Positions 9,082 to 18,581 of a stretch of DNA of 64,000 bases are shown here, in pieces. The translations under genes were made by a program, and so were the position numbers. Position 1 is the first letter of the stretch; each line of letters opens with the position of its first letter. Source of the stretch: Oceanobacillus kimchii X50 (GTDB lineage Bacteria > Bacillota > Bacilli > Bacillales > Amphibacillaceae); assembly GCF_000340475.1 (NCBI RefSeq), contig NZ_CM001792.1:338781-402780 (forward strand), given 5' to 3'. The notes beneath the pieces are model-generated. The model was not told the DNA's origin. It searched no databases and saw nothing but the letters and a program-made list of their open reading frames with translations.

Positions 9082-10599
9082 TTATGCCTCCTCATTTTTC
9101 TTTAGTGAAGTCTTCCTTCTTTTGATGTAAGCATCCTCTTTTAAGGCTCTGTATAGGGAAATAACCATCAATATAACCACAAAGGAGAATGGCAATGCCG
9201 CAACAATAACTGTATTTTGTAGCGAGCTAAGGCCTCCTACATATAAAAGAATTAAAGCCACTGCTGAAATAGATAATCCAAGTGCGACTTTAACAGAATT
9301 TGGGGGTGAAAGTGATCCTCCAGTTGACTGCATTCCTAATACAAATGTCGCTGAATCTGCAGACGTGATAAAGAAAATAACCAATAAAAATATGGCAAGC
9401 AGTGAGATGATCGTTGATAAAGGTAGGTAATCAAACATATTAAATAGAACGAGTTCTGTTGAAAATTGAGTTAAATCAACAATCCCTTGTTGCTGCATTT
9501 CTCCTGCGGTAGTACCAAAAACAGTAAACCATGCAGATATTACAAGAACAGGTACAATAATTACGCCAAAGATGAATTGACGAATGGTTCTACCTCTAGA
9601 TATACGTGCAACAAAGATACCAACGAATGGTGCCCAAGATATCCACCATGCCCAGTAAAATATTGTCCATATATCTAACCACGCTCGATTATCCGATGCT
9701 AGAGGAGCGGATCGGAAGCTCATCCGAATGAAATTTTGAAAATACAGGCCAATTGATTCCGAGAACATGTTAAATATTAATAATGTAGGTCCGACGGCTA
9801 ATACAAAAATAAAAAGTGTTAAAGCAAGTAAAAGATTAATATTTGATAATGTTTTAATCCCTTTGTTTAACCCGCTCCAAGCAGATATGATAAATAATAC
9901 TGTTACAATTAATATGATAATTGCCTGTACTCCGATGTTTACTGGAAGACCAAATAAATGGGATAACCCAGCATTGATTTGGATTGCCCCTAATCCAAGT
10001 GACGTAGCTACACCAACGACAGTTGCGAAGATTGCTAAAGCATCAATTGCTTTACCGAATCCCCCATTCATCCGATCTCCAAATAAAGGTTTTAATGTAA
10101 CGGAGATAAGTCCAGGTTCATCTTTTCTAAACTGAAAGTACGCAATAGCAAGAGCAACGAGTCCATACATGGACCAACCATGTATCCCCCAATGAAAGAA
10201 TGAATGCGATAAAGCTTCTTTGAATGCTTGTGCGGTCCCTGGTTCGGATAGCGGTGCATCAACCATAAAGTGGGCAAGCGGCTCAGATGCTCCGTAAAAG
10301 ACTAAACCAATACCAATTCCCGCAGCAAATAACATCGCCACCCAAGAAATATTAGAAAAATCAGGACGATCGCTGTCTTTTCCTAGGCGGATATTACCGT
10401 ATGGACTAACAGCAATAAATATTGCTACAGCAACTAAAACAGACATAAGCAACAAATAATACCAACCAAAAGTTGAAGATACCCAAGATTGAACGTTTTG
10501 TGAAATTTCTTCAAATTTCACTGGAAAAATGGCACCAAGTGCTACCATAATACCAACCAAAATTACTGAGAAGTAAAAAACATTCGTGACTTTTTTCAT
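9082..10599 (-). CDS. opuD: BCCT family glycine betaine transporter (OpuD-like)
   Basis: A 505-residue, 12-helix secondary transporter. Family markers: the Gly-rich 'AAGIGIGLVFYGASEPL' in TM3 (about 92-108), the Trp-rich 'WTIFYWAWWISWAPFVG' (311-327) followed by 'ARISRGRTIR', which form the substrate aromatic box region and the signature loop. OpuD-type carriers take up glycine betaine with Na+ during osmotic stress. OpuD is the closest well-known homologue; exact substrate is inferred. Start ATG has AAAGGGG upstream. Single gene with its own terminator at 8952-8987. Confidence 0.88.
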   Translation of the reverse strand: MKKVTNVFYFSVILVGIMVALGAIFPVKFEEISQNVQSWVSSTFGWYYLLLMSVLVAVAIFIAVSPYGNIRLGKDSDRPDFSNISWVAMLFAAGIGIGLVFYGASEPLAHFMVDAPLSEPGTAQAFKEALSHSFFHWGIHGWSMYGLVALAIAYFQFRKDEPGLISVTLKPLFGDRMNGGFGKAIDALAIFATVVGVATSLGLGAIQINAGLSHLFGLPVNIGVQAIIILIVTVLFIISAWSGLNKGIKTLSNINLLLALTLFIFVLAVGPTLLIFNMFSESIGLYFQNFIRMSFRSAPLASDNRAWLDIWTIFYWAWWISWAPFVGIFVARISRGRTIRQFIFGVIIVPVLVISAWFTVFGTTAGEMQQQGIVDLTQFSTELVLFNMFDYLPLSTIISLLAIFLLVIFFITSADSATFVLGMQSTGGSLSPPNSVKVALGLSISAVALILLYVGGLSSLQNTVIVAALPFSFVVILMVISLYRALKEDAYIKRRKTSLKKNEEA

Positions 10600-10795
10600 G
10601 TGTTCCCCTTTCGTTAAAGAAAAGCATTTATTTATAGATATATAAAACTACCCTTTTTTGAATATTTTTAAACTTTATCTTTTATTATTCAACTTGATAC
10701 GAATAGTATGGAACGAATATAATTTGATATGCAAAAACACGCACAAGAAAATCTTATGCTATAGTAAAAGAATCAATGTACAAAGGAAGAAGCAG

Positions 10796-11389
10796 ATGAA
10801 AGATTATCGATATGATAAATATTTGCATATACGAACACAACCTCAGAAGCACTTAAATTATCCAGATGAATTACAATATAACCCGTATGAACCAACTCCC
10901 TATGGTGCATTAGAAGAATTAAGTCGTGTGTATTCTCCTACAAACGGTTACCTTGTTGATTATGGATGTGGAAAAGGGAGGGTGAGTTTTTACTTTCATC
11001 ATTATTACAAGATGAAGGTAAAAGGGGTGGAAATGGATGAAAATATAATTGAAATAGCGATGGATAATCATAATCGTTATGGTAGTGATGATATAGAATT
11101 AATTTGTAGTCTTGCGGAAGAATATTTTGTCTCAAAAGACGACTCCAATTTTTACTTTTTTAACCCATTTACAATTCATATATTTCGAAAAGTTATACAA
11201 AACATACTAACTTCCATTGAAACACATCCAAGAAATGTAGATATAATCATGTATTATCCACATCAAGAATATATTTATTTTCTGGATAATTCTACACCAT
11301 TTGAATGTGTTCAAGAAGTTCCTTACTCGATCCTATATGAAAATAATCCGGATGAACGTTTTCTAATTTACCGTTTTTCCCGCAAATAA
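10796..11389 (+). CDS. SAM-dependent methyltransferase-like protein
   Basis: 197 residues from the ATG at 10796, which has AAAGGAAG upstream; the longer open frame starting at 10658 has no Shine-Dalgarno and an unlikely N-terminus. Motif I is 'LVDYGCGKGRVSFYF' (about 47-61), then 'GVEMDENIIEIA' as motif II with the acidic ribose-binding residue. The region 'FFNPFTIHIF' replaces the usual motif IV. The substrate is unknown; similar small bacillar enzymes have no assigned role. It stands alone, divergent from opuD. Confidence 0.75.
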   Translation: MKDYRYDKYLHIRTQPQKHLNYPDELQYNPYEPTPYGALEELSRVYSPTNGYLVDYGCGKGRVSFYFHHYYKMKVKGVEMDENIIEIAMDNHNRYGSDDIELICSLAEEYFVSKDDSNFYFFNPFTIHIFRKVIQNILTSIETHPRNVDIIMYYPHQEYIYFLDNSTPFECVQEVPYSILYENNPDERFLIYRFSRK

Positions 11390-11491
11390 CGGGGCAGTAA
11401 TACCCGTACTTCTCAGCTATGAGGCAAGGCCGAGTGGGCTAAGTGAGTAAAACGAATCCTCACAAAATGAAGTTTCACTGTATCGTCTAAT

Positions 11492-12766
11492 TTATATAGA
11501 TAAGGTTTGTTCTTCGCTAGCAGGTGGTTCTTTAATTTGTTGGATATCTTTATCAAAAAAAACATATACTCCTGTACAGAAAATCCAAGCTCCTGAAAGA
11601 AGGAATACAATGTTCACATGGAGTGTGTCTGCCAACCAACCACCGAGAAGAGAACAAATTGGAATTAAGAATCCTGAAATGGCTCCTATAATTCCAAAAA
11701 CACGACCGCGTACTTCATCATCGACCATTGTAATTAAATAGGTATTGAACTTAATGTTTAAGGCTACAATTACAAAAGTGAATGAAAAATATAGGATGAT
11801 TCCAATAATAGGGATACTTGTTAGAGTAAGGAGCATTAATGTAATCCCAGCAATCAAAAAGGAATAAGAAAAAATTTGAGCGACAGATAACTTTGCGGTG
11901 AGTTTTGTAATCATCAATCCAACAATAATACTTGCAATAGAGGCGGCGGCTGAAAAGAGTCCGAACATGACTGCACCGCCATTATATTGAACTTGCACTA
12001 GTACAACGAATAAAGGAAGTACCATTGTACTAACATTTACTACCATTGCAAGGATAATAAGTTTAAATACTTCCGTCTTCATGCGCAGATACTTATAACC
12101 TTGTACTAACTCTTGAAGAATAGATGTTTTTTTATTTGTTGTTATTTCTTCATTAGATGCAGCAACCGCTACCTCACCTATATTCGTAGGCTGTACTTTA
12201 CTAGTAATCTCAACTAAAAACATAAGAATCAGGCTAGCTATTAAATAAATAAGTGAATGTGATAACATAACACCTACAAATCCAATAAGTGCGATTGCAA
12301 AACCGCTAATCGAGGTCCCAATCAATGTTGCTACTTGCCCTGATGAACTAATGAAACCATTCACTTTCAATAGATTTTTTTGAGCAACAATTCTTGGTAG
12401 TAATCGGTTCTTAGCCGGAGCAACTATAAACATTCCTACATCATGCAATATAAGCCCAAAATAAACTACGATTAAAAAATAATCAAAAAAGAAATGAAAA
12501 CTAATCGCCATAAAAATTCCTACAGTTAGCATGACAAGAAATCCAATTTGCATAAATCTCTTCGGTTCAAAACGATCAGCGAAAGTCCCGAGCAATGGAC
12601 CAACTAATATTTGTGTGGCAAAAGTTAACGCTGTAATAATCGAAGCTAACAATGCTGATTGTGAGACTTCATAAACATACCAAAAAATTGCGATATCATA
12701 TACACTATCTGCTAATTGAGTCAATAATTGATTGGAAACAATTACTTTCATGTTTCGATTTTTCAT
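11492..12766 (-). CDS. MFS efflux transporter (MefA/EntS-like)
   Basis: 424 residues with 12 membrane helices and the MFS_3 pattern: N-terminal 'LADSVYDIAIFWYVYEVSQSALLAS', loop 2-3 'LLGTFADRFEPKR', and C-terminal half motif 'RVFGIIGAISGFLIPICSLLGGWLAD'. Relatives export macrolides or siderophores. The substrate here cannot be read from sequence. Start ATG at 12766 is preceded by GAGGGG. No regulator is adjacent; the next gene is a divergent VOC protein. Confidence 0.82.
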   Translation of the reverse strand: MKNRNMKVIVSNQLLTQLADSVYDIAIFWYVYEVSQSALLASIITALTFATQILVGPLLGTFADRFEPKRFMQIGFLVMLTVGIFMAISFHFFFDYFLIVVYFGLILHDVGMFIVAPAKNRLLPRIVAQKNLLKVNGFISSSGQVATLIGTSISGFAIALIGFVGVMLSHSLIYLIASLILMFLVEITSKVQPTNIGEVAVAASNEEITTNKKTSILQELVQGYKYLRMKTEVFKLIILAMVVNVSTMVLPLFVVLVQVQYNGGAVMFGLFSAAASIASIIVGLMITKLTAKLSVAQIFSYSFLIAGITLMLLTLTSIPIIGIILYFSFTFVIVALNIKFNTYLITMVDDEVRGRVFGIIGAISGFLIPICSLLGGWLADTLHVNIVFLLSGAWIFCTGVYVFFDKDIQQIKEPPASEEQTLSI

Positions 12767-12934
12767 TATAAACCCCTCCGCTACCTAATCTGATTTTAGT
12801 TTAAGGGGGAAAGTGCTTTTTCTAAACGGTAACTGGATGGAGTTTATCTAAGTCTAAAGACTGATATTGTAAATAAATGCAACGTACTATTTTTGATATA
12901 ACAAAACTTAATTAGAAACGGAGGGTTAAGATCT

Positions 12935-13333
12935 ATGGTAAAACAACAAGTACACCCATTTTTAATGTTTCAAGGAGAAGCTGAAGAGGCTGTAAACTTA
13001 TACCAATCAGTATTTACTGATGTCGATATTCCTTTTATCGAAAGATATGGTTCAGAAGTGGAAGGTATGGAAGGGAAAATATTGCGAGCAGTTATTGTAA
13101 TTAAAGGGCTAGAAATAATGTGTAGTGATAGTTCCATTCAACATGATTTTACTTTTACTCCATCGATGTCTCTTTTTATTACATGCCATGATGAACAAGA
13201 ATTACAAGATGTTTTTACAAAGCTTTCGCAAGGTGGAGAAATCCGTATGCCAATCGATAACCATGGTTTTAGTAAGCAATTTGGCTGGGTGGAAGATAAA
13301 TTTGGTGTTAACTGGCAATTAAATGTCGAATAA
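12935..13333 (+). CDS. VOC family protein, PhnB/YjdN-like
   Basis: 132 residues starting 'HPFLMFQGEAEEAVNLYQSVF', then 'GMEGKILRAVIVIKGLEIMCSDS', and ending 'FGWVEDKFGVNWQLNVE', the pattern of PF06983 single-module VOC proteins (often mislabelled 3-demethylubiquinone methyltransferase). The fold is a beta-alpha-beta-beta-beta dimer; no metal-ligand set is obvious. Function unknown. ATG with GGAGGG about 9 bp upstream. Confidence 0.8.
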   Translation: MVKQQVHPFLMFQGEAEEAVNLYQSVFTDVDIPFIERYGSEVEGMEGKILRAVIVIKGLEIMCSDSSIQHDFTFTPSMSLFITCHDEQELQDVFTKLSQGGEIRMPIDNHGFSKQFGWVEDKFGVNWQLNVE

Positions 13334-13392
13334 TGATCCATGGAATTGTTATTGTACAGAGTTTGAACAAAATTGGTGTTTCTATAATCAAT

Positions 13393-13685
13393 CGAGGATG
13401 AGGCCAAAGTATTTAATCAAAAGAGAAAACCGAATCAATAGGTATTGAAACCTGACTTCAAAAATTATACTCCGCTTATTCTAAGGGAGCTGGTGAGCCT
13501 CCGGATCTTATGCATCGAGGTTCTTCTAGGCCTTCCTCCCACAGGACAATGAAGACCTCGACAGCATTGCATCGCACGCAGAAAATCGATTTTTGTTTTC
13601 AAGAAGTCTCCGCATATTTCTTACGCTTATTCTAGCTATCATCCTTCTTTTGACAAAAACTTTGTGTTAAGTCCCATCCTTCTTT
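13393..13685. repeat. Foldback intergenic repeat, copy 2 (inverted orientation)
   Basis: On the minus strand it reads GGATGGGAC, then AGAATAAGCGTAAGAAATATGCGGAG, a central unmatched insert, GGAGGCTCACCAGC and AGAATAAGCGGAGTATAA, ending near GCCTCATCC. It shares the core of copies 1 and 4 but carries about 110 extra bases in the loop. It fills the 380-bp gap between a plus-strand VOC gene and the minus-strand monooxygenase; I see no gene in it. Confidence 0.65.
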
Positions 13686-13712
13686 TAACAAATTATAGAT
13701 TATTCTTTTAAT

Positions 13713-14714
13713 CTAAGTTAGTTGGAATTCTTTAGCGAGTAACTTGATTGCTGTTTTTCTATTTTCGATTCCTGGAATGTTAGGAATCAATATCACTTCA
13801 TCACAATTATATTTGGCGATCAGTTTTTGAATCTCTTCCTTTACGTAACTAGAGTCGCCAATAATAGCTCGTTTACGGATATTATTTATTTTCTGCTTTT
13901 CAAAAGGACTAAAATATTTTTTTGAAGCAGTGATTACATTTGGGAAATATGGAGGATTCTTAGCAGTCTCTAATGATGCCATCCATAAATCAAAGGATTT
14001 AGCAAGCTGTTCAGCTTCATCTGTTGTTTTTCCGACAACAACAAAAACTGCAATAGAAACGATGGGTTTGTCATGAAATAAGGATGGCTTAAATTGTTTT
14101 CGATACGTATTAATGATTTCAATTCCTACATCAAAAGGTTTAATGAAATGAGCATATGTGTAAGCAGTGCCAAGTTCAGCAGCAATTTTTGTGCTAGAAC
14201 CTCCTGCACCTAACATCCACATTTCTGGTTGTGTATTAGTCACTGGTGTAGCGATTAGCTTTTGGAAACGATGACTAGATTCTTTGTCGTCACTCAAATA
14301 TTTTTGGATATCTCTTACTTGTTGCTCATACGTTAATCGTTCTTCTTTTTCCTCATTTAAAGCATGGTTAACTAGTCTTCCTCCCGTACTATTCCCCATA
14401 CCTAGATCAATACGGTTAGGGTGAATTGCTTCCAATGTACGAAAAATCTCGGAAACTTTGAAGGGGCTATAATGCGGAAGCATAATTCCTCCAGAGCCAA
14501 TTCGTATATTGTTCGTTTGTCCAGCTAGATGCATCATTAATAATTCAGGTGAACTACTGGCAATCGAAAGTGCATGATGTTGCTCCGGTACCCAAAAACG
14601 ATGATACCCTAAATCATCAGCCAGTTTTGCCAATTCTGTAGTGTTATGAAATGCATCTATAGCTGTTTTTCCTTCATCAATTAATAGATAATCTAAGATG
14701 TTTAGACGTGTCAT
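13713..14714 (-). CDS. LLM class flavin-dependent oxidoreductase (MsnO8/YwcH type)
   Basis: 333 residues with the bacterial luciferase-like TIM barrel pattern: 'LADDLGYHRFWVPEQHH' (about 29-45), 'IASSSPELLMMHLAGQTNNIRIGSGGIMLPHYSP' region, 'RIDLGMGNSTGG', 'MLGAGGSSTKIAAELG' and C-terminal 'CDEVILIPNIP'. These proteins use reduced FMN; substrates of the YwcH/YceB subgroup are unknown. ATG at 14714 has GGAGGAT upstream. Divergent from yfiT. Confidence 0.85.
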   Translation of the reverse strand: MTRLNILDYLLIDEGKTAIDAFHNTTELAKLADDLGYHRFWVPEQHHALSIASSSPELLMMHLAGQTNNIRIGSGGIMLPHYSPFKVSEIFRTLEAIHPNRIDLGMGNSTGGRLVNHALNEEKEERLTYEQQVRDIQKYLSDDKESSHRFQKLIATPVTNTQPEMWMLGAGGSSTKIAAELGTAYTYAHFIKPFDVGIEIINTYRKQFKPSLFHDKPIVSIAVFVVVGKTTDEAEQLAKSFDLWMASLETAKNPPYFPNVITASKKYFSPFEKQKINNIRKRAIIGDSSYVKEEIQKLIAKYNCDEVILIPNIPGIENRKTAIKLLAKEFQLT

Positions 14715-14921
14715 TACTTTCTATCCTCCGTATGTTCTTTTATTAATTATTATTTGCTTATACAATCTATTCTAAACGATTGAGGTGAAAGCGTAGAGTT
14801 TCATCACAAATTTTTTGACTTATTTGTATTTGAATGCTTATAGTTTACAAAAATGTTGAGGTATATTGATGGTTAATATAGAATGATAATGAAATATATA
14901 ATAAGGGAAAGAGGGTTGAAA

Positions 14922-15434
14922 ATGGACGTTAAATTTCCAATTGGCAAATTACAAGTTCCCGAAAAAGTAACATTTGAAAATATTCACGAATGGCTAAAAC
15001 AAATCGAAACATACACGAATCGATTAGGAGAAACGGTCAACTCATTAAATGATGAGGAATTAAGCAAAACTTATCGTGAAGGGAGCTGGACCATTCGTCA
15101 ACTTGTTCATCATATTGCTGATTCTCAGTTGAACATGTATCAACGCTTGAAGTTGGCTTTAACAGATGAGAGTCCAACAGTACCTGCTTTTGATCAAGAA
15201 AAGTGGGCTATTCAACCGGATGTAAAACTGCCTATAGAAAGTTCTATTAAAATGTTGGAAGGTATAAATGAGCGCATTGTATCATTGGGATATAGTTTAA
15301 CTGAAGAGCAATTAGATGAATCTTTTGTTCATCAGATAAATGGTGAAATATCAGTTGCTACAAAGTTTGCAAAATTAGCTTGGCACGAAGAACATCATTT
15401 AGCACATATAAAAATCGCATTATCTAAAGCATAA
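14922..15434 (+). CDS. yfiT: YfiT/DinB-like putative metal-dependent hydrolase
   Basis: 170 residues from the ATG at 14922 (GAGGG upstream). Four-helix DinB-fold with the three-His metal site: His in 'IRQLVHHIADSQLNMY' (about 66-67) and the pair in 'WHEEHHLAHIK' near the C-terminus. 'FPIGKLQVPEKVT' at the N-terminus is typical of B. subtilis YfiT, a Zn-binding protein of unproven reaction, possibly related to bacillithiol transferases. An upstream in-frame start at 14883 lacks a ribosome site. The gene is followed by a strong terminator. Confidence 0.82.
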   Translation: MDVKFPIGKLQVPEKVTFENIHEWLKQIETYTNRLGETVNSLNDEELSKTYREGSWTIRQLVHHIADSQLNMYQRLKLALTDESPTVPAFDQEKWAIQPDVKLPIESSIKMLEGINERIVSLGYSLTEEQLDESFVHQINGEISVATKFAKLAWHEEHHLAHIKIALSKA

Positions 15435-15504
15435 TTGGTAAGGATATGATTTGGGTAAAGGTGACATTATCGAATATATATATAAATAATGGATAGTAGT
15501 AGAT

Positions 15505-15550
15505 AAAAATAAACCTCCTAAGCATAGAAAAGTTTAGGAGGTTTATTTTT
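15505..15550 (+). terminator. Terminator after yfiT
   Basis: AAATAAACCTCCTAA pairs with TTTAGGAGGTTTATTT, a 15-bp stem with an 11-nt loop and T5 tail. No gene is supported in the remaining 165 bp before the MFS gene end. Confidence 0.8.
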
Positions 15551-15715
15551 AACAGAAATATCCTTTTTTCCATGAATGTAATTAATTTGTTTCGAATACA
15601 GACAGATAGTTTGTACGATGATGAAAGAATTGCTGGTGATCTACTGCTCTAATTCTAACCTGACTTCATTGAGTATGGCATGGGTAATTAAATTATAGAA
15701 TACAACTATTTTCAA

Positions 15716-16951
15716 TTATCCTTTTTTATCGTGCAAGTTTCGTAGAGTCCAATACCTGATTGGATTTAAACGGAAATAGAGTAAACCGAGTGTTGCAGAT
15801 ATACAAGTGATCAAACCCATTATGATAAATGCTAAACGTATAGTAAAAAGTTCACTTATGAATCCACCAATTAGTATTCCTATAGGTAACATAATTCGAA
15901 TAATTAGCATTCGTATCGATAGTAATTGAGTGCGCTGATTATCGTCAATCTTTTGCTGGAACATGGTAAGATGCCAAATTGTAAATATACTCATTGCAAT
16001 TCCTGCTAAGATTTCAGAGCTAATGGCAACCCAAACATGGGATGTGACCCCATTAATAATATAAGTACAACCACCAATAATTAAACATAATAACATCCAA
16101 CGTGGCTTATTGTTTACGTTTATATATTTAATACATAATGAACCAATCACATACCCAAGTGGAAATCCAGCCATGAAGAATCCGTACATAGACATACTAC
16201 TCCCATGGACAACGGTGATATAAGGCAAGTTCAAAACGATGGATGCGCCTACTCCTAATTGCACAATTGCAAGAAATCCAGCTAGTATAAATAATAGTTT
16301 TTGTTGAAAAAAGCTATTCCATCCATTCTTTAGTTCGTCTTTCCAAGCTTGCTTTTGTATCTGTAGTTGTCTTTTCTCGGTAACGCTAAATAAAATAGCT
16401 CCGGAGATAGCAAATAAACCAATAATGACGATTAGAGTTGTTTCTATACTTAGAATATCCATGATAAACCCTGCGATAAGCGGCGCAACAAGCATCATAG
16501 TTCTTGTTAAACTATCGAGATAGGCGTTACCTTCAATTAATTGATTACTACTCACTACTTGCGGTAATAGTGACTGAGAAGCGGGTACATATAATGGTGT
16601 TAGTAATCCAACAAAAAATTGAATAATATAAATACTCCATACTGAGGGAGAATCGAGAAGTAGCAAAACCAATGGTATGATGAATAAGAAAGCTCTGCAC
16701 CACAGTACAGAGATCATTATTGTTTTCTTTCTCCAATGGTCTAGGTAGGGACCGATAAAAAATTGTATTAGTATGGATGGTACGTAATATAGTAACCACA
16801 TACTGCCTAATGCCAATTCTGAACCTGTTAGCATATATACATATACTGAATTACAAAAAGTACCGAGGGCACCACCTAATTCAGATATACCGCTACCAAA
16901 CCATAAAGAGCGAAAAGAAGAGTTTTGCCATATCGTTTGATTATTCTTCAT
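15716..16951 (-). CDS. MFS efflux transporter next to ArsR-type regulator
   Basis: 411 residues, 12 predicted helices. N-terminal 'FRSLWFGSGISELGGALGTFCNSVYVYMLTGSELALGSMWLLYY' and loop 'FIGPYLDHWRKKTIM' place it with MefA-like MFS_3 exporters. The centre carries a charged loop 'TEKRQLQIQKQAWKDELKNGW'. Start overlaps the end of the upstream regulator by 11 bp, so the two are translationally coupled and the regulator probably controls the pump. The substrate is unknown. Confidence 0.82.
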   Translation of the reverse strand: MKNNQTIWQNSSFRSLWFGSGISELGGALGTFCNSVYVYMLTGSELALGSMWLLYYVPSILIQFFIGPYLDHWRKKTIMISVLWCRAFLFIIPLVLLLLDSPSVWSIYIIQFFVGLLTPLYVPASQSLLPQVVSSNQLIEGNAYLDSLTRTMMLVAPLIAGFIMDILSIETTLIVIIGLFAISGAILFSVTEKRQLQIQKQAWKDELKNGWNSFFQQKLLFILAGFLAIVQLGVGASIVLNLPYITVVHGSSMSMYGFFMAGFPLGYVIGSLCIKYINVNNKPRWMLLCLIIGGCTYIINGVTSHVWVAISSEILAGIAMSIFTIWHLTMFQQKIDDNQRTQLLSIRMLIIRIMLPIGILIGGFISELFTIRLAFIIMGLITCISATLGLLYFRLNPIRYWTLRNLHDKKG

Positions 16952-17978
16952 GTAGATAGTCCTCTAATTTCCTCCAATTTTTATGCAATGTATCCTGATT
17001 GAGGTGATATTTGGATTGGTTTGTTTCAAGTATGCGTGCGGATCGCATAAGCTTTAAATGATGGTGAATGGTTGTTTTCCCTATATTTGTTTTTGAAGCA
17101 AGCTCAGATAAACTATAATCTCTTTTGGATAAGAGTTTTATCAGTCGTAATCTTGTATCGTCACCTAATATTTTAAACACTTGTAGCATTTGATAATCTG
17201 GAACTAACGTATCTTCAGGATGAATACTTTCATTTGTCACCGGATAATAAAGCACTTGATATGAAGGTAATTCCAAATAGATAACCCAAGGTCGATAAGT
17301 AATTTGTGGAATCAGTATAATATTAGTCTCTGCATCTTCTAAACGGAATTTTTGATCGTCTAGTACCCACTGGATAAATGATAGCGAATCCTTTTGTTTC
17401 TGAGCATGTTTTTTTGATTTAATATCTCGTGCCAAGACGGCTTCTATACTGTCTTGAACGGGATAAACAACTTCTTTTAACCATAACTGTAGTACATTGA
17501 TGAGGTGATGTTTTAATTGACTGATCTCACAATTTACAATAAACGTAATATAACCTGGTAAGATATTCGATGTAGCTTTTTCAAATAAGTTAACACTTTC
17601 CTTCTCTCCCCGAGCAGCCATTTTTCGGTTTTCCTCATAATTTTTTCCAATGAAAGGGATGACAGAGTACCTTAATTCCACATCTGATGTTTCTAATATT
17701 CTATCTTTAAATTCATCGATATGTTGAATATTCCAGGTATGAATTAATAATAAAAGAGACTTCCATGTGTTATGTGTTTCAAGATAGTTTAATTCATGAA
17801 GAAGTGCAGATGATAAATCTTTTCGAAGCTTCTTAAACTCAGTTTCTTTTTCTAAAGTAGATAATATAGGTTTGTTCGTAATTGCGGCTATGCCTAAGAC
17901 GGCTTCATGAATAATGGAATAGTCCATAGTTACATGAATGTGATTTTCCTTTGTTGAGCTCCAATTTAATATATCCAT
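16941..17978 (-). CDS. ArsR family regulator with large N-terminal domain
   Basis: 345 residues. The last 80 form an ArsR-type winged helix: 'MLQVFKILGDDTRLRLIKLLSKRDYSLSELASKTNIGKTTIHHHLKLMRSARIL'. The first 250 residues are a helical domain of the DUF5937-like type found fused to ArsR helices in Firmicutes; no cysteine metal site is visible, so a small organic ligand is more likely than a metal. It directly precedes and overlaps the MFS pump gene. ATG at 17978 with AAAAGGTGAGG upstream. Confidence 0.78.
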   Translation of the reverse strand: MDILNWSSTKENHIHVTMDYSIIHEAVLGIAAITNKPILSTLEKETEFKKLRKDLSSALLHELNYLETHNTWKSLLLLIHTWNIQHIDEFKDRILETSDVELRYSVIPFIGKNYEENRKMAARGEKESVNLFEKATSNILPGYITFIVNCEISQLKHHLINVLQLWLKEVVYPVQDSIEAVLARDIKSKKHAQKQKDSLSFIQWVLDDQKFRLEDAETNIILIPQITYRPWVIYLELPSYQVLYYPVTNESIHPEDTLVPDYQMLQVFKILGDDTRLRLIKLLSKRDYSLSELASKTNIGKTTIHHHLKLMRSARILETNQSKYHLNQDTLHKNWRKLEDYLHEE

Positions 17979-18209
17979 AACCTCACCTTTTTTCTTTTTT
18001 TATAAGTATACTTCTATAACACTATTTATTCAATATTTTTTGAACTTATAATTCGAAAAAAATTGAATTTAAAAGTTGATTAATGAGATTTGAACTCTGA
18101 CGTTTAGATAGGAGGGAATTTATCCGATGATAAATTACTTTAGTCTCAGTCTTATTGAATGTATAATGATAGTACAAATTGATTTTTCTGAAAAAAGGTG
18201 ATTGATAGA

Positions 18210-18569
18210 ATGATAATAAAAATATTAATTTTGATACTGTCGTATGTTTTCATCGGTATCATTGTTGGTTTATTTTACGTGGCAGTGCTTCTTTCCATAT
18301 TCTACCTTATGAAAAAAATATTCCATATGAACGAATCAAAATGGACATCTCTTTTCAAGATACATAATGGGTTAGGAGTGTATTATACTTTAATCATTCC
18401 ATGGATAATAACGATACTGATAATGTTTCCAATCATTGTATCGTGGTTTGAATTAATTGGGCTTGAATATAACATTCTTGCTTCTGTGTCTATCGTACTA
18501 TTGTTGCTCATAACAACTGCATGGAAATTTTATAAGGGTAGAGAAGTTCTTGCCAGAATTAGTAGATAG
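18210..18569 (+). CDS. Small integral membrane protein, unknown function
   Basis: 119 residues from the ATG at 18210, which has AAAGGTGAT 7 bp upstream (a GTG at 18198 would overlap that site). Three predicted membrane helices (about 3-33, 52-75, 82-105) and the basic loop 'MKKIFHMNESKWTSLFK'. I do not recognise the family. It lies 12 bp before a methyltransferase gene on the same strand and may be cotranscribed. Confidence 0.6.
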   Translation: MIIKILILILSYVFIGIIVGLFYVAVLLSIFYLMKKIFHMNESKWTSLFKIHNGLGVYYTLIIPWIITILIMFPIIVSWFELIGLEYNILASVSIVLLLLITTAWKFYKGREVLARISR

Positions 18570-18581
18570 GGGATTTGTTTT

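Noticed and set aside
10658..10795. N-terminal extension of the methyltransferase
   Set aside because: No ribosome site at its start and no homology in sense; the ATG at 10796 has AAAGGAAG.
15572..15652. 26-codon ORF (starts MNVINLFRIQ)
   Set aside because: No ribosome site, and it follows directly on the yfiT terminator.
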